This document shows positions 24,890 through 33,804 of a stretch of DNA of 53,339 nucleotides, piece after piece. The notes below the pieces were generated by a model, which made no database searches, was not told the origin of the DNA, and saw nothing but the letters and a program-made list of their open reading frames with translations. Positions within the stretch are counted from its first letter, which is position 1; every line of letters begins with the position of its first letter. This stretch comes from an uncultured Acidobacteriaceae bacterium (lineage in GTDB: Bacteria > Acidobacteriota > Terriglobia > Terriglobales > Acidobacteriaceae): NCBI GenBank assembly GCA_903911925.1, contig CAIWFH010000184.1, forward strand, positions 1-53,339. Reading direction: 5' to 3'. A program made the translations under genes and the position numbers.

Positions 24890-27523
24890 ATGAACTGGAT
24901 ACCCAATATCTTTCTCCGCCACAAGCTCTACGACGATCTCTCTGAAGAAATCCGCCTGCACATTGAAGAGCGGGCAGAGCAGCTGATGAACGAAGGCATG
25001 AGCCGCCATGAAGCCGAACAGGCAGCGCGCAGGGCCTTCGGTAACCGTACGCTGCTTGAAGAACGCAGCCGCGAAGTGTGGCAGTGGCCAACGCTTGAGT
25101 CAATCTGGGCCGATCTGCGATTTGCCGTGCGCCAATTGCGCAAGGCCCCCGGATTTACTTTCGCCGCTATTCTTACGCTGGCGCTGGCCATCGGCGCAAA
25201 TGCTGTTGTGTTCGGAATCATGGATGCGCTCATTCTGCGCCCGCTCCACGTGCCCCAGCCAGAGACCCTCTACGGAACCGAGTACGGGGACTATTCAGGG
25301 TTCCAGTCGTATCCTAACTACCTTGACCTGCGCGACCGCAATCACAGCTTCGAAGATCTGGCTGCTTTTAATTTCGTCTTTGCCGGACTGGACACAGGCA
25401 ACGATCCAACCGCCGCCACAGGCTATTCGGCGACCGGGAATTACTTCGATGTATTGAAGGTTCAGCCCTATCTGGGCCGCTTCTTCCACGCCGCCGACGA
25501 GCACGGCCGCAACAGCGCCCCCTATATCGTGCTTAGCTACGCTTACTGGCATAGCCGCTTTCAGGACGATCGCGGCGTGGTAGGCCGAGTGGTCCAACTC
25601 GACAAGCATCCTTTCACTGTCATCGGAGTTTCGCCGCCGGAGTTTCGCGGGACACTTGTCTTTGCCTCCCCGGATTTTTTTATTCCGGTCGTCAACGAGG
25701 AGCAAGTGTCCGGTGACGGCATCCTTGGATCTCGCGAGAACACCCATGGGCTTTTTGAGGCGTTCGGTCATCTTAAACCGGGTGTAACTCCCGCGCAGGC
25801 TATCGCCGATGTCAACGCGGTGGGCGCCGATCTTGAGAAGACCTATCCCAGCCAGGTGAGCCATAAGCCATCTTCGCTGGCGCGGGAAGGGCTTACTTCT
25901 TTCGGTCGTGCTACGGCGGCATTTGTTGGGGGATTGATGGTGCTGGCCGGGTTGATTCTGCTGGCCGCATGCACCAACCTGGGAAGCCTGTTTGCGGCCC
26001 ATGCCGCTGACCGCTCAAGGGAAGTTGCGCTGCGGTTGGCGCTTGGTTCCAGCCGGACGCGCATCCTGAGGCAACTGCTGACTGAGGCCGTGCTGATCTC
26101 CCTGGCCGGGGGCGCGCTGGGAGTGTTGGGCAGCGTGGCGCTGTTGCGCAAGCTCAGCGACTGGACCCCTTTTCCAAGTGCTCCGATCCATTTGCCGCTG
26201 AATCCAGACGCAAGAATTTACGGGGTGGCTTTGGTTCTGGCGCTGATCAGCGGGTTTCTCTTCGGCATCGTGCCGGTGCGGCAAGTGCTTCGCGCCAATC
26301 CGTATGAGATTGTCAAAACGGGCGCCAACAGCAGGCTGGGACGCCGGATGACGCTGCGCGATGCGCTGCTCGTGGTGCAGATTGCCATCTGCGCTGTGCT
26401 GGTCACGTCTTCAATGGTCGCAGTGCGTGGGCTGCTTCGCTCAATGACGGTGAATGTCGGATTTGAACCGCGCAAGGCGATGCTGCTTAATCTTAACCTG
26501 GCCATGGCAGGCTACAGCAGCGACAAGGCGCCCGGCCTTGAGCGGCGCATGATCGACGCCGTGGAAACGATCCCCGGTGTTGAGCATGTGGGCATGGTGA
26601 ATGACTACCCCCCTTTGGTGTATGCCGCAGGCGTAAGGGCGGATGTCTTCAAGGATGAAACCAGAGAGACGAAGCAATCGAATGTCTTTGCCACGCCCTA
26701 CCGGTACAACGTATCTCCGGGGTACTTTGATGCGGCGGGCACAAGCCTGCTTGCGGGCAGAGACTTTGCTTGGCGCGACGACAAGAACGCGCCTGCAGTT
26801 GCCGTAGCCAACAAGGAGTTTGCTGCCCGGATGTTCGGCTCCGTTTCCAACGCGGTGGGCAGGTTCTTCAGGATGCAGGATGGGAGCCGCGTGCAGGTGG
26901 TGGGCGTTGTGGAGGACGGAAAGTACATGAGCCTGACAGAGTCCCAACAGCCCGCGATCTTCCTTCCAGCACTGAGGTCGCCAAACCCTCAGGCGTCGTT
27001 GGTGGTGCGCTCGAATCGCGATCCTGAGCAGCTTGCCGCGGCCATGAGGAGAAAAGTGAGCGAGTTGGATGCGGGTCTGCCTGTTGACATCCAGACGTGG
27101 CACAACATGCTTGACGTGGTGTTTTTCCCTTCGCGTGTGGCAACCATGGCGCTGGGCATTTTGGGACTGATGGGCGCCATGCTTTCGATCACAGGCATCT
27201 TCGGGATGGCAGCTTACTCGGTGAGCAAGCGGCTGAGGGAGTTGGGGATTCGCATCGCGCTCGGCGCGCAGCGCAAAGAGGTGCTGCAGGCTGCGCTGGG
27301 GCGGGCTGTGAAACTGCTGGCGCTCGGCTCGGTTGCCGGTTTGTTGCTGGGAATTCTGGCCAGCCGCGTGCTTGCTTTTATCGTCTACCAGGCCACGCCG
27401 CGCGATCCGCTGGTGCTGAGCGGCGTGGTTCTGGCGATGGCGCTGCTGGGGCTGCTGGCCACGTGGATTCCGGCCCAGCGCGCCCTCTCGGTTAACCCGC
27501 TGTTGCTTTTGCGCGAAGAGTGA
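24890..27523 (+). CDS. ADOP-type duplicated orphan ABC permease, copy 2
   Basis: This 877-residue protein is a tandem paralogue of the preceding gene, with the same prefix domain, two periplasmic MacB-like domains and two FtsX regions (LMVLAGLILLAACTNLGSLF and LRELGIRIALGAQRKEVLQA). The first 80 and last 130 residues are nearly identical to copy 1, while the periplasmic domains differ more. That pattern suggests duplication followed by divergence of the sensing or substrate part, possibly with gene conversion at the ends. The last coding bases are also very alike at DNA level. Start: ATG after GGGGG. It probably shares the PadR promoter or one within the repeat-bearing spacer. Confidence 0.93.
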   Translation: MNWIPNIFLRHKLYDDLSEEIRLHIEERAEQLMNEGMSRHEAEQAARRAFGNRTLLEERSREVWQWPTLESIWADLRFAVRQLRKAPGFTFAAILTLALAIGANAVVFGIMDALILRPLHVPQPETLYGTEYGDYSGFQSYPNYLDLRDRNHSFEDLAAFNFVFAGLDTGNDPTAATGYSATGNYFDVLKVQPYLGRFFHAADEHGRNSAPYIVLSYAYWHSRFQDDRGVVGRVVQLDKHPFTVIGVSPPEFRGTLVFASPDFFIPVVNEEQVSGDGILGSRENTHGLFEAFGHLKPGVTPAQAIADVNAVGADLEKTYPSQVSHKPSSLAREGLTSFGRATAAFVGGLMVLAGLILLAACTNLGSLFAAHAADRSREVALRLALGSSRTRILRQLLTEAVLISLAGGALGVLGSVALLRKLSDWTPFPSAPIHLPLNPDARIYGVALVLALISGFLFGIVPVRQVLRANPYEIVKTGANSRLGRRMTLRDALLVVQIAICAVLVTSSMVAVRGLLRSMTVNVGFEPRKAMLLNLNLAMAGYSSDKAPGLERRMIDAVETIPGVEHVGMVNDYPPLVYAAGVRADVFKDETRETKQSNVFATPYRYNVSPGYFDAAGTSLLAGRDFAWRDDKNAPAVAVANKEFAARMFGSVSNAVGRFFRMQDGSRVQVVGVVEDGKYMSLTESQQPAIFLPALRSPNPQASLVVRSNRDPEQLAAAMRRKVSELDAGLPVDIQTWHNMLDVVFFPSRVATMALGILGLMGAMLSITGIFGMAAYSVSKRLRELGIRIALGAQRKEVLQAALGRAVKLLALGSVAGLLLGILASRVLAFIVYQATPRDPLVLSGVVLAMALLGLLATWIPAQRALSVNPLLLLREE

Positions 27524-27583
27524 GCGCGGCCAGACGGTCAACAGTGCATTGACTGCCCGCTCCTTGCGCCGTAGGCTCATAGC

Positions 27584-28159
27584 ATGGAATTCAGGATTAG
27601 CGAGCTGGAACGGGAACCGATTGATTTTGACCTGGAACTGGCTCCGGGAGCCGTCGATCTGGGGGATGAGGCCGAACAGACCGGCCAGTTGGCAACCGCA
27701 GGCCATGCCGAGGTGCTGCACGAGCACCGGGGCCCCAAAGACATAGTGGCCGATATCCGGCTCAAGGGGCACTTTGACGGGAAATTCCAGGTGCCGTGCG
27801 CCCGCTGCGTTGAGCCGGTAGAAGTGCCGCTGGCTGCCGATTTCGACCTTATCTTCAGGCCCGCGGCTGCTGATGCCGAAGCCACGGAACGGTCGATTAC
27901 TGCGCCGGAGACGGAAATCGGTTATTATCAAGGAGACAGTCTGTTGCTTGAGGATGTGCTGCGCGAGCAGGTGCTTTTGTCCCTGCCGGTCAGAACGCTG
28001 TGCAAGCCTGATTGCAAAGGACTTTGCCCGCGCTGCGGCGAAAACCGCAATAGCCAGAGCTGCTCCTGTGAAGTGGGTCCGAGTGACCCCCGCTGGGAAG
28101 CCCTGGCCGGACTTCGCGGCCGGATGGAGTCAAAAGAAACCAGCCCCAAGAGAAATTGA
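27584..28159 (+). CDS. yceD: YceD/DUF177 family protein
   Basis: This 191-residue protein belongs to the YceD family, which in other bacteria affects 23S rRNA accumulation. The key signs are CARC in the middle and the C-terminal CKPDCKGLCPRCGENRN with its metal-type cysteines, the standard DUF177 ending. It sits directly before rpmF and plsX, the classic order. The start is the ATG at 27584. Confidence 0.9.
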   Translation: MEFRISELEREPIDFDLELAPGAVDLGDEAEQTGQLATAGHAEVLHEHRGPKDIVADIRLKGHFDGKFQVPCARCVEPVEVPLAADFDLIFRPAAADAEATERSITAPETEIGYYQGDSLLLEDVLREQVLLSLPVRTLCKPDCKGLCPRCGENRNSQSCSCEVGPSDPRWEALAGLRGRMESKETSPKRN

Positions 28160-28243
28160 GGGTGCTCGCCTGTGCCGGATGGCAACTTGGGTCCTGTGCG
28201 GCCTGAAGTTGACGCGGGCACCAGTAACGAAAGGAATTGCATC

Positions 28244-28432
28244 ATGCCTAATCCGAAAAGGCGCCACTCTACGCGCCGCACCGCACTTCGCCGCTCACAC
28301 GACTTCCTCTCAGCGGTAGGCGTTTCAGAGTGCCCCAACTGCCACGAGAAGAAGCTGCCCCACCACGCCTGCACCAAGTGCGGCGCTTACAAGGGCCGCG
28401 CGGTCATCGACGTAAAAGAAGCTGCCAAGTAA
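28244..28432 (+). CDS. rpmF: 50S ribosomal protein L32
   Basis: This 62-residue ribosomal protein begins PNPKRRHSTRRTALRRSHD and has the zinc-ribbon cysteines CPNCHEKKLPHHACTKC. The ending GAYKGRAVIDVKE is typical. I chose the ATG at 28244, with AAGGA before it, over a longer frame from 28172. It lies between yceD and plsX in the usual operon. Confidence 0.97.
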   Translation: MPNPKRRHSTRRTALRRSHDFLSAVGVSECPNCHEKKLPHHACTKCGAYKGRAVIDVKEAAK

Positions 28433-28448
28433 AGTAAACTGAGCCCCG

Positions 28449-29504
28449 ATGCTCGTTGATATTGCGCTTGACGCCGTAGGTACCGACAAAGCTCCGGAAG
28501 CGGAGATTCGTGGGGCTATTCTCGCCTGCAAGAGTCTGCCCGTGCGGGTCCACCTGATTGGGCCCGAAGCGGAGCTGCGCGATCTTCTGGATGAACACCT
28601 CGACAACGAAGATCTGCCCATCGTCATCCACCATGCCTCTGAACGCATTGGCATGGAAGAGAAGGCGGCGCACGCGGTTCGCACCAAAAAAGACAGTTCA
28701 ATGCGCGTGGGCCTCAAGCTGGTTCGAGAGGGACGCGCGGCAGGCTTTGTAACCGCCGGCAATACCGGCGCGGCCATGGCCACCGCCAAAATGGTTCTGG
28801 GCGCTCTGCCCGGCGTAGACCGTCCGGCGCTGGCAACTCCCATGCCCAGCTCCACTGGAAATCCGTGCGTCCTGCTGGATGTGGGCGCCAACGTGGACTG
28901 CAAGGCGCACAACCTTGAGCAATTTGCCGTGATGGGCGAAATGTATGCCCGCAGCGTGCTTAAAATCGAGCACCCGCGCGTGGGCCTGCTCTCAATCGGC
29001 GAAGAAGAGAGCAAGGGAAACGACCTGACCCGCGAGGCCTTTCCGCTGCTGAAGGCGCTGCCCATCCGGTTTATCGGCAACGTTGAGGGCCGCGACATTT
29101 TCAGCGGGCAGGCGGACGTGATTGTCTGCGACGGATTTGTGGGCAACGTCGCGCTCAAGACCAGCGAGGGCGTGGGTCGCTTTGTACGCGATGTGCTGCG
29201 CGAGTCTCTCACCCGCACTGTTACAGCTAAGGTTGGTGCGCTGCTTTCGCGGCAGGCGTTCAACGATTTCCGCCGCCGGCTCGACTACCGGGAATACGGA
29301 GGCGCGCAATTGCTTGGCGTGCGCGGCGTGTGCATCATCGGCCACGGCTCGTCCAACGATCGCGCCATCTACAACGGCATTCGCGTGGCTTACGAGTTTG
29401 CCAATGCCGGCACAAACAAATTGATCGAAGCCGAGTTTGCCGGACATCCCACCAAGACCACTGCCAACGGCCAGGCGCCGAAACACGACGCTACGATTCA
29501 GTAA
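28449..29504 (+). CDS. plsX: Phosphate acyltransferase PlsX
   Basis: PlsX turns acyl-ACP and phosphate into acyl-phosphate, the donor for PlsY in phospholipid synthesis. This 351-residue protein has the family features: IALDAVGTDKAPEAEIRGA at the start (usually IAxDAMGGD), GNTGAAMA, LLDVGANVDCKAHNL, GLLSIGEEESKGNDL and VCDGFVGNVALKTSEGV. The start MLVDIALDAVGTD lies 16 bases after rpmF. The frequent fab genes are not next to it here; a Trm112-like gene is. Confidence 0.95.
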   Translation: MLVDIALDAVGTDKAPEAEIRGAILACKSLPVRVHLIGPEAELRDLLDEHLDNEDLPIVIHHASERIGMEEKAAHAVRTKKDSSMRVGLKLVREGRAAGFVTAGNTGAAMATAKMVLGALPGVDRPALATPMPSSTGNPCVLLDVGANVDCKAHNLEQFAVMGEMYARSVLKIEHPRVGLLSIGEEESKGNDLTREAFPLLKALPIRFIGNVEGRDIFSGQADVIVCDGFVGNVALKTSEGVGRFVRDVLRESLTRTVTAKVGALLSRQAFNDFRRRLDYREYGGAQLLGVRGVCIIGHGSSNDRAIYNGIRVAYEFANAGTNKLIEAEFAGHPTKTTANGQAPKHDATIQ

Positions 29505-29511
29505 GGCCGCG

Positions 29512-29703
29512 ATGGCAGACGAGTCCCGCCGCTCTCCCTCATTCGATCCTTCCGTAGTTGACCGGCTAGCCTGCCCGGCCTGTTTGGGAAAACTTCGCCT
29601 TGAAGAGGGTGCCCTGGTTTGCGCAGCCTGCGGTCGCACCTATCCGGTCATTGACGGTATTCCGGTGCTGATTGCCGATCGGGCCGCCGAGCCTTCCCAC
29701 TAA
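29512..29703 (+). CDS. Trm112-like small zinc protein
   Basis: This 63-residue protein has a zinc-ribbon layout: LACPACLGKL, then ALVCAACGRTYPVIDGIPVL. That is the Trm112/YcaR pattern. In bacteria such proteins are small partners of methyltransferases or assembly factors. The ATG at 29512 lies seven bases after the plsX stop. An upstream in-frame start at 29437 overlaps plsX and is unlikely. Confidence 0.85.
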   Translation: MADESRRSPSFDPSVVDRLACPACLGKLRLEEGALVCAACGRTYPVIDGIPVLIADRAAEPSH

Positions 29704-29784
29704 ACCGCCTGTTCACAGATCGTGGATTCTGCCGAGACAACTGGCGCGGCAGGCGTGGCCATCTGACTTCCGAGGAGGAAATCG

Positions 29785-30018
29785 ATGCCAACCAAAACAG
29801 CGTCCAGCAAGAAAGCACCAGCGAAGAAGAAGTCTGCGGGGATATACTCTCCCGCAGCGGGAAAACGCGTGGAAGCCGAGATGAGGGCAATGAAAAAGGG
29901 ACAGCTCAAGAGCGGCCGCAGCGGCAAGAAAGTGACCAATCCGAAACAGGCGATTGCCATCGGTCTCTCTGAAGCGAGAAAGGCCGGCGCGAAGGTTCCG
30001 CCGCCGAAAGAATCTTAG
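29785..30018 (+). CDS. Small lysine-rich protein, DUF6496-like
   Basis: This 77-residue basic protein has a Lys/Ala-rich N-terminus (KKAPAKKKSAG). A conserved-looking core follows: MRAMKKGQLKSGRSGKKV, then NPKQAIAIGLSEARKAG. I recall this core from a family of unknown function common in soil bacteria (DUF6496). The charge suggests nucleic-acid contact, but that is a guess. GAGGAGG precedes the ATG at a good distance. It is not clearly tied to its neighbours. Confidence 0.75.
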   Translation: MPTKTASSKKAPAKKKSAGIYSPAAGKRVEAEMRAMKKGQLKSGRSGKKVTNPKQAIAIGLSEARKAGAKVPPPKES

Positions 30019-30111
30019 AGAAGCGGTTTCGCAAGTGTGAAGCGGAGTTGAAGGGGCGCGGCAGACGTCGTGCCCTCTCGATGCAATTTTGTTTTTTCAA
30101 AGTCTATTCGT

Positions 30112-30134
30112 GCCGTGGAATCGGCCGGTTTTTT
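30112..30134 (+). terminator. Weak T-rich terminator in a convergent gap
   Basis: GCCG (30112-30115) pairs with CGGC (30122-30125), followed by CGG and six T. The stem is short. It lies between the plus-strand DUF6496-like gene and a minus-strand pair, where a terminator would be expected. Confidence 0.3.
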
Positions 30135-30140
30135 CCGCGA

Positions 30141-30299
30141 TTAGCTGCGGTGATAGAACGGCAGCACGATCAGCAGGGCGAAGCCGATGGCCGCGGCCAG
30201 GGCTAGCGCGACGAGAGAATAAATCAGCGTGAGGCTCGGGCCATGCGTTGCACCGTCGCGGTTTTCATCCGCATTGGCCGGCAGTTCAGGCTTACTCAT
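30141..30299 (-). CDS. Small single-span membrane protein coupled to a MacB-type permease
   Basis: This 52-residue frame starts MSKPELPANADENRDG and contains one strong membrane helix (LTLIYSLVALALAAAIGFAL). Its ATG overlaps the permease stop codon (ATGAGTAA), a common sign of coupled translation. I do not recognise the family. The size and position suggest a small accessory subunit of the permease; this is inference. Confidence 0.5.
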   Translation of the reverse strand: MSKPELPANADENRDGATHGPSLTLIYSLVALALAAAIGFALLIVLPFYHRS

Positions 30300-31569
30300 A
30301 TTTAAGGCTTTCGACGGGGTCCATTTGGGCGGCGCGAGTGGCCGGAACGGTGCCGAAGACCACACCCACTGCCACCGCCGCAGTCAGCGCAATCAATACG
30401 GAAAGTGCAGAAACCGGCAGGGCAAAATTCGTAAACAGGCGGATGGATATTGGCACGGCCAGGCCTAAAATTGAGCCGACAATTCCCCCGGCCAGCGAGA
30501 TAATTACCGCCTCGGCGAGAAACTGCAACTTGATCTCGCGGGAAGTGGCTCCGAGGGCTTTGCGAATGCCGATTTCGCGAATGCGGGAGCGGACGTTGGC
30601 CAGCATGATGTTCATAATGCCCACGCCGCCCACGGCCAGCGTGACAGCGGCCACCAGAACCAGCACTGCGGTGAGAATGTCAGAGATGGTTGCGGCGGTG
30701 GTCAGCAGCTCCTTCAGGTTCTGCGCCTTGTAAACCGAATTAGGCTTGTGGCGTGAACTGATGACGCGGACAATTTCGCGCGTTGCATCGGGAACTTCTT
30801 CCATGCTGCGCACTGAGAAGTAAAGCTGCTTCACGCTGTCGGTTCCGGTAAAGTAACGCGCTACCGAGTAGGGAATCAGGATCGTCTCGTCGGTGATTTC
30901 GGTCTGCCCGAAGGTGTCTACGCTCTCTTTGAAGGTGCCGACAATGGTGAACGGAATGCCGGTGATTTGGAAGGTCTGGCCCACGGCGGCGTCGGCGCTG
31001 CCGAACATCTCGCGGGCAAACGGCTCGGTAACCACGGCGCACTTGATATGCGCGGCTTCGTCTTCCTCGTCAAGGTAGCGGCCTGTGAGTACCACCAGGT
31101 TGCGCACGTCTTTATATTGCGGGGCAACGCCCAGCACCAGCGTGTCTTTCACCACTCCGCCGCCAAAGCTGATGCGGTCGTGGGTCTCCAGCACCGGCGA
31201 GGAATACGACACGCTTGGTACGCGGGCGATGACGGCTTTTTCGTCTTCGCGGGTCAGGTAGTCGTTGTAGACCGCCATCTCGGTTCCGGTGGCGCCGCCG
31301 CCGGAGTACTCGACTTCGACTTCGTTGGTGCCGATCTTTTGAATCTCGTTCAGGATGAATTGCTTGCCGGTCAGGCCGATGGTTACCACCAGGATGACTG
31401 AGGCGGTGCCGATCACCATACCCAGCGCGGTGAGCGCAAAGCGAAGCTTGCTGGCCCTGAAACTGTCCAGGGCCAACTTGAGAATCTCGCTGAGCAGCAT
31501 GGTGCGGCGCGCGCTCAACAGCGTCTGCTGGAAGGCTTTCTGGCGGGCCTGGTCGGTCGGTAGGCTCAT
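30292..31569 (-). CDS. MacB/FtsX-type ABC transporter permease
   Basis: This 425-residue inner-membrane protein has the MacB layout. The first helix is near residue 40 (FALTALGMVIGTASVILVV), a long periplasmic domain follows (about 60-300), and an FtsX region with three helices ends in MDPVESLKYE. The sequence LILVAAVTLAVGGVGIMNI-like and RIREIGIRKALGATSREI match macrolide-export-type permeases. No ATPase gene is adjacent. I chose the ATG at 31569, five bases after AAGGA; earlier in-frame starts at 31581 and 31602 are less supported. A tiny membrane protein overlaps its stop codon. Confidence 0.9.
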   Translation of the reverse strand: MSLPTDQARQKAFQQTLLSARRTMLLSEILKLALDSFRASKLRFALTALGMVIGTASVILVVTIGLTGKQFILNEIQKIGTNEVEVEYSGGGATGTEMAVYNDYLTREDEKAVIARVPSVSYSSPVLETHDRISFGGGVVKDTLVLGVAPQYKDVRNLVVLTGRYLDEEDEAAHIKCAVVTEPFAREMFGSADAAVGQTFQITGIPFTIVGTFKESVDTFGQTEITDETILIPYSVARYFTGTDSVKQLYFSVRSMEEVPDATREIVRVISSRHKPNSVYKAQNLKELLTTAATISDILTAVLVLVAAVTLAVGGVGIMNIMLANVRSRIREIGIRKALGATSREIKLQFLAEAVIISLAGGIVGSILGLAVPISIRLFTNFALPVSALSVLIALTAAVAVGVVFGTVPATRAAQMDPVESLKYE

Positions 31570-31715
31570 AGGTTCCTTCATTAGCTTACAGCCAACAGCC
31601 AATAGACGTATCCTCTTCCAAATGGCTTGCGCCAGGCCCGGACTCGAAGCCGCAACGGAGGTGTATATTTTGCTGTGACGGCAAACCCATGGCGGTTGCG
31701 AGGAGAAGACAAAAA

Positions 31716-33362
31716 ATGGCGGTACGGCAAACGGAAATCACGAAACCTGCGGCAGATGAAGTGCTATTGATTACCAGCGGAGACCTGCGGCTTGCGGCCA
31801 ACCAGGAGTGCTGGCCCGCCCAGAAGGAAATGGAAGCGAAACTGACCGCGGCCTTTGCCCAGCAGGGCATCAAGCTGGTGCGCGCCCACGCATATAACGA
31901 GGCGGAGAAGCACGGCTTTATCTCGTCGCAGCGCATGGGCATGGACGTCTTCATGAATATTCATCCCGAAGCGCGGATTGTGTTTGCCACCGCGGCGTGG
32001 CAGTATACGCACCACGTGCTTCCGGGCCTGCGCAGCCACCAGGGACCGATTTTGACCGTCGCCAACTGGTCAGGACAATGGCCCGGGCTGGTGGGTCTGC
32101 TCAATCTGAACGGTTCGCTGGTCAAGGCCGGCAAGAAGTTCTCGTCCATCTGGAGCAAGGACTTTACGGACGACTATTTCCTATCCGCGATGGCCGAGTG
32201 GCTCCGCGACGGCAAGATCAGCCACGATCAGACCCACGTGCATGCGCTGGACCCGAAAAAGGTCCCGGCCGAGAGCGCCGAACTGGGAGCCTCGCTGGCC
32301 GCCGACCTCAAGCACCGCAAGGCCATTGTGGGCATCTTCGACGAGGGATGCATGGGCATGTACAACGCCATCATCGACGACGAACTGCTCAATCCCGCAG
32401 GAATCTACAAAGAGCGCCTCAGCCAGGCCGCGCTAGTGGCAAAGATGAAGACGGTCAGCGACGCCGAAGCCAAGGCAGTTTACGAATGGCTGGTGGCCGA
32501 GGGCGTGAAGTTCGTTTTCGGCAAAGAGCCCGCCACCGAGTTGACGCTGGAACAGGTGCTTGGCCAGTGCAAGATGTACATCGCCGCCGTCCGCATCGCA
32601 AAAGAATTTGGATGCGACGTCATCGGCATCCAGTATCAGCAGGGGCTCAAAGATATGGCGCCCGCGTCTGACCTGGCTGAAGGCATGCTGAACAATGCCG
32701 ACAGGCCGCCGGTGTATGCCGAAGGCACAAAGGATGAGCTTTATGCCGGCGGACCTATGGTGCACTTTAACGAAGTGGACGAATGCGCCGGCGTGGATGC
32801 GCTGGTAACCAATCGCTGCTGGACCGCGCTCGGCATCGACCCCTCTACCACCTTGCACGACGTTCGCTGGGGCGAGCGCTACAAGGGCGAGGGAATCGAC
32901 GAATTTGTGTGGCTGCTGCAGATCTCCGGCGCCGCGCCCGCCAATCACTTCGAGGGCGGCTATGCCGGAGCAACCAGCGAGCGCCAGCCGGCCATGTACT
33001 TCCCGCTCGGCGGCGGGTCGCTTAAGGGTGTGGGCAAGCCGGGAGAGATTGTCTGGAGCCGCGTGTTTGTTGAGGACGGCAAGCTTCATGCCGACCTTGG
33101 ACGGGGCGCCGTGGTCAGCCTGCCGGCCGCTGAAACCGAGCGCCGCTGGAAAGAAACCACGCCGCAGTGGCCCATTGTGCACGCGGTCTTCAACGGCGTC
33201 AGCCAGAACCAGTTCATGGCCCGCCACCGCGCCAACCACGTCAACGTAGCTTATGCGCCGTCAGCGGCAGTTGCCGACAAGGCGCTGGCTACCAAGGCCG
33301 CGATGCTCGCGGAGTTGGGCATCGCCGTTCACGTATGCGGCAGCACCAGCCTGGGTCTTTGA
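31716..33362 (+). CDS. L-fucose/L-arabinose isomerase-fold protein
   Basis: This 548-residue protein resembles the L-fucose isomerase-like family, which binds a metal and converts aldose to ketose. Recognisable parts are ILTVANWSGQWPGLVGLLNL, KAIVGIFDEGCMGMYNAI, FGCDVIGIQYQQGLKD, and ANHFEGGYAGATSERQP. The acidic residues in FDEGCMGM and FNEVDECAG would be the metal ligands. Such proteins are often annotated only as fucose isomerase-like, and the substrate is not certain. I chose the ATG at 31716 behind GAGGAGAAG; a start at 31689 is possible. It is divergent from the MacB-type permease. Confidence 0.75.
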   Translation: MAVRQTEITKPAADEVLLITSGDLRLAANQECWPAQKEMEAKLTAAFAQQGIKLVRAHAYNEAEKHGFISSQRMGMDVFMNIHPEARIVFATAAWQYTHHVLPGLRSHQGPILTVANWSGQWPGLVGLLNLNGSLVKAGKKFSSIWSKDFTDDYFLSAMAEWLRDGKISHDQTHVHALDPKKVPAESAELGASLAADLKHRKAIVGIFDEGCMGMYNAIIDDELLNPAGIYKERLSQAALVAKMKTVSDAEAKAVYEWLVAEGVKFVFGKEPATELTLEQVLGQCKMYIAAVRIAKEFGCDVIGIQYQQGLKDMAPASDLAEGMLNNADRPPVYAEGTKDELYAGGPMVHFNEVDECAGVDALVTNRCWTALGIDPSTTLHDVRWGERYKGEGIDEFVWLLQISGAAPANHFEGGYAGATSERQPAMYFPLGGGSLKGVGKPGEIVWSRVFVEDGKLHADLGRGAVVSLPAAETERRWKETTPQWPIVHAVFNGVSQNQFMARHRANHVNVAYAPSAAVADKALATKAAMLAELGIAVHVCGSTSLGL

Positions 33363-33380
33363 GAGGCTGACTAAGCATGA

Positions 33381-33422
33381 AAGCTGGGTGCCCCGGGTCC
33401 CGATTTTGGGACCTGGGATACC
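33381..33422 (-). repeat. Dispersed hairpin element, copy 3 (core only, inverted)
   Basis: On the minus strand it reads GGTATCCC-A-GGTCCC-(loop)-GGGACC...GGGGCACCCAGCTT. The borders are the same as in copies 1 and 2, but the stem is different (33396-33401 with 33408-33413). It starts 20 bases after the isomerase-like stop codon and could also act as a terminator. Confidence 0.7.
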
Positions 33423-33684
33423 GCAACGCCGGACCGAAGCGGACCCGGCTCAGCGCTCAAGAACCCCTTCAAAGCCAGCCGCAATTCCTTCCTGTTCTGT
33501 AGTCTTCGAACGTCACTCCGGGTCGGAGTCGCGGCCTGCGGCGTCGCGCCTGGCGCGAACCTAGCGGCTATAATGGGGCATAACTTACCCCTTCGGCCAG
33601 GCGCGCAAAATTCATCGCCAGCCGGCCTTCATGCTGTTCAATCATCGAGGTTGGCGTTCTGAATGAGCGAGGTTATTTGAGTGT
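33423..33684. other. Gene-free stretch between two hairpin-element copies
   Basis: No gene is visible. A perfect TATAAT lies at 33569-33574 but without a good -35. It sits between inverted arms GCGCCTGGC (about 33547-33555) and GCCAGGCGC (about 33595-33605). These may form a promoter with a flanking operator or may be chance. Confidence 0.35.
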
Positions 33685-33804
33685 TGTGGTATCCCGCCCA
33701 TTCCGCAAAAAACGCGGAATGGATGGGGCACCCAGCTTTTGTGGCATTCGCCCCCGTTCATATTGCGGCGTATCTCGTTTCTGCGAGTGAAGGTGCTCTG
33801 AATG
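33685..33804 (+). repeat. Dispersed hairpin element, copy 2 (long form, ends in a start codon)
   Basis: The core is GGTATCCCG, stem CCATTCCGC (33698-33706) with GCGGAATGG (33714-33722), then GGGGCACCCAGC. The 70-base tail aligns to copy 1 and ends GTGAAGGTGCTCTGAATGAC. The last ATG is the start of the reductase gene. Confidence 0.75.

Noticed and set aside
26441..27931. 496-residue minus-strand ORF
   Set aside because: It is antisense to the second ADOP gene and yceD, both clearly coding on the plus strand, and shows no protein-like motifs.
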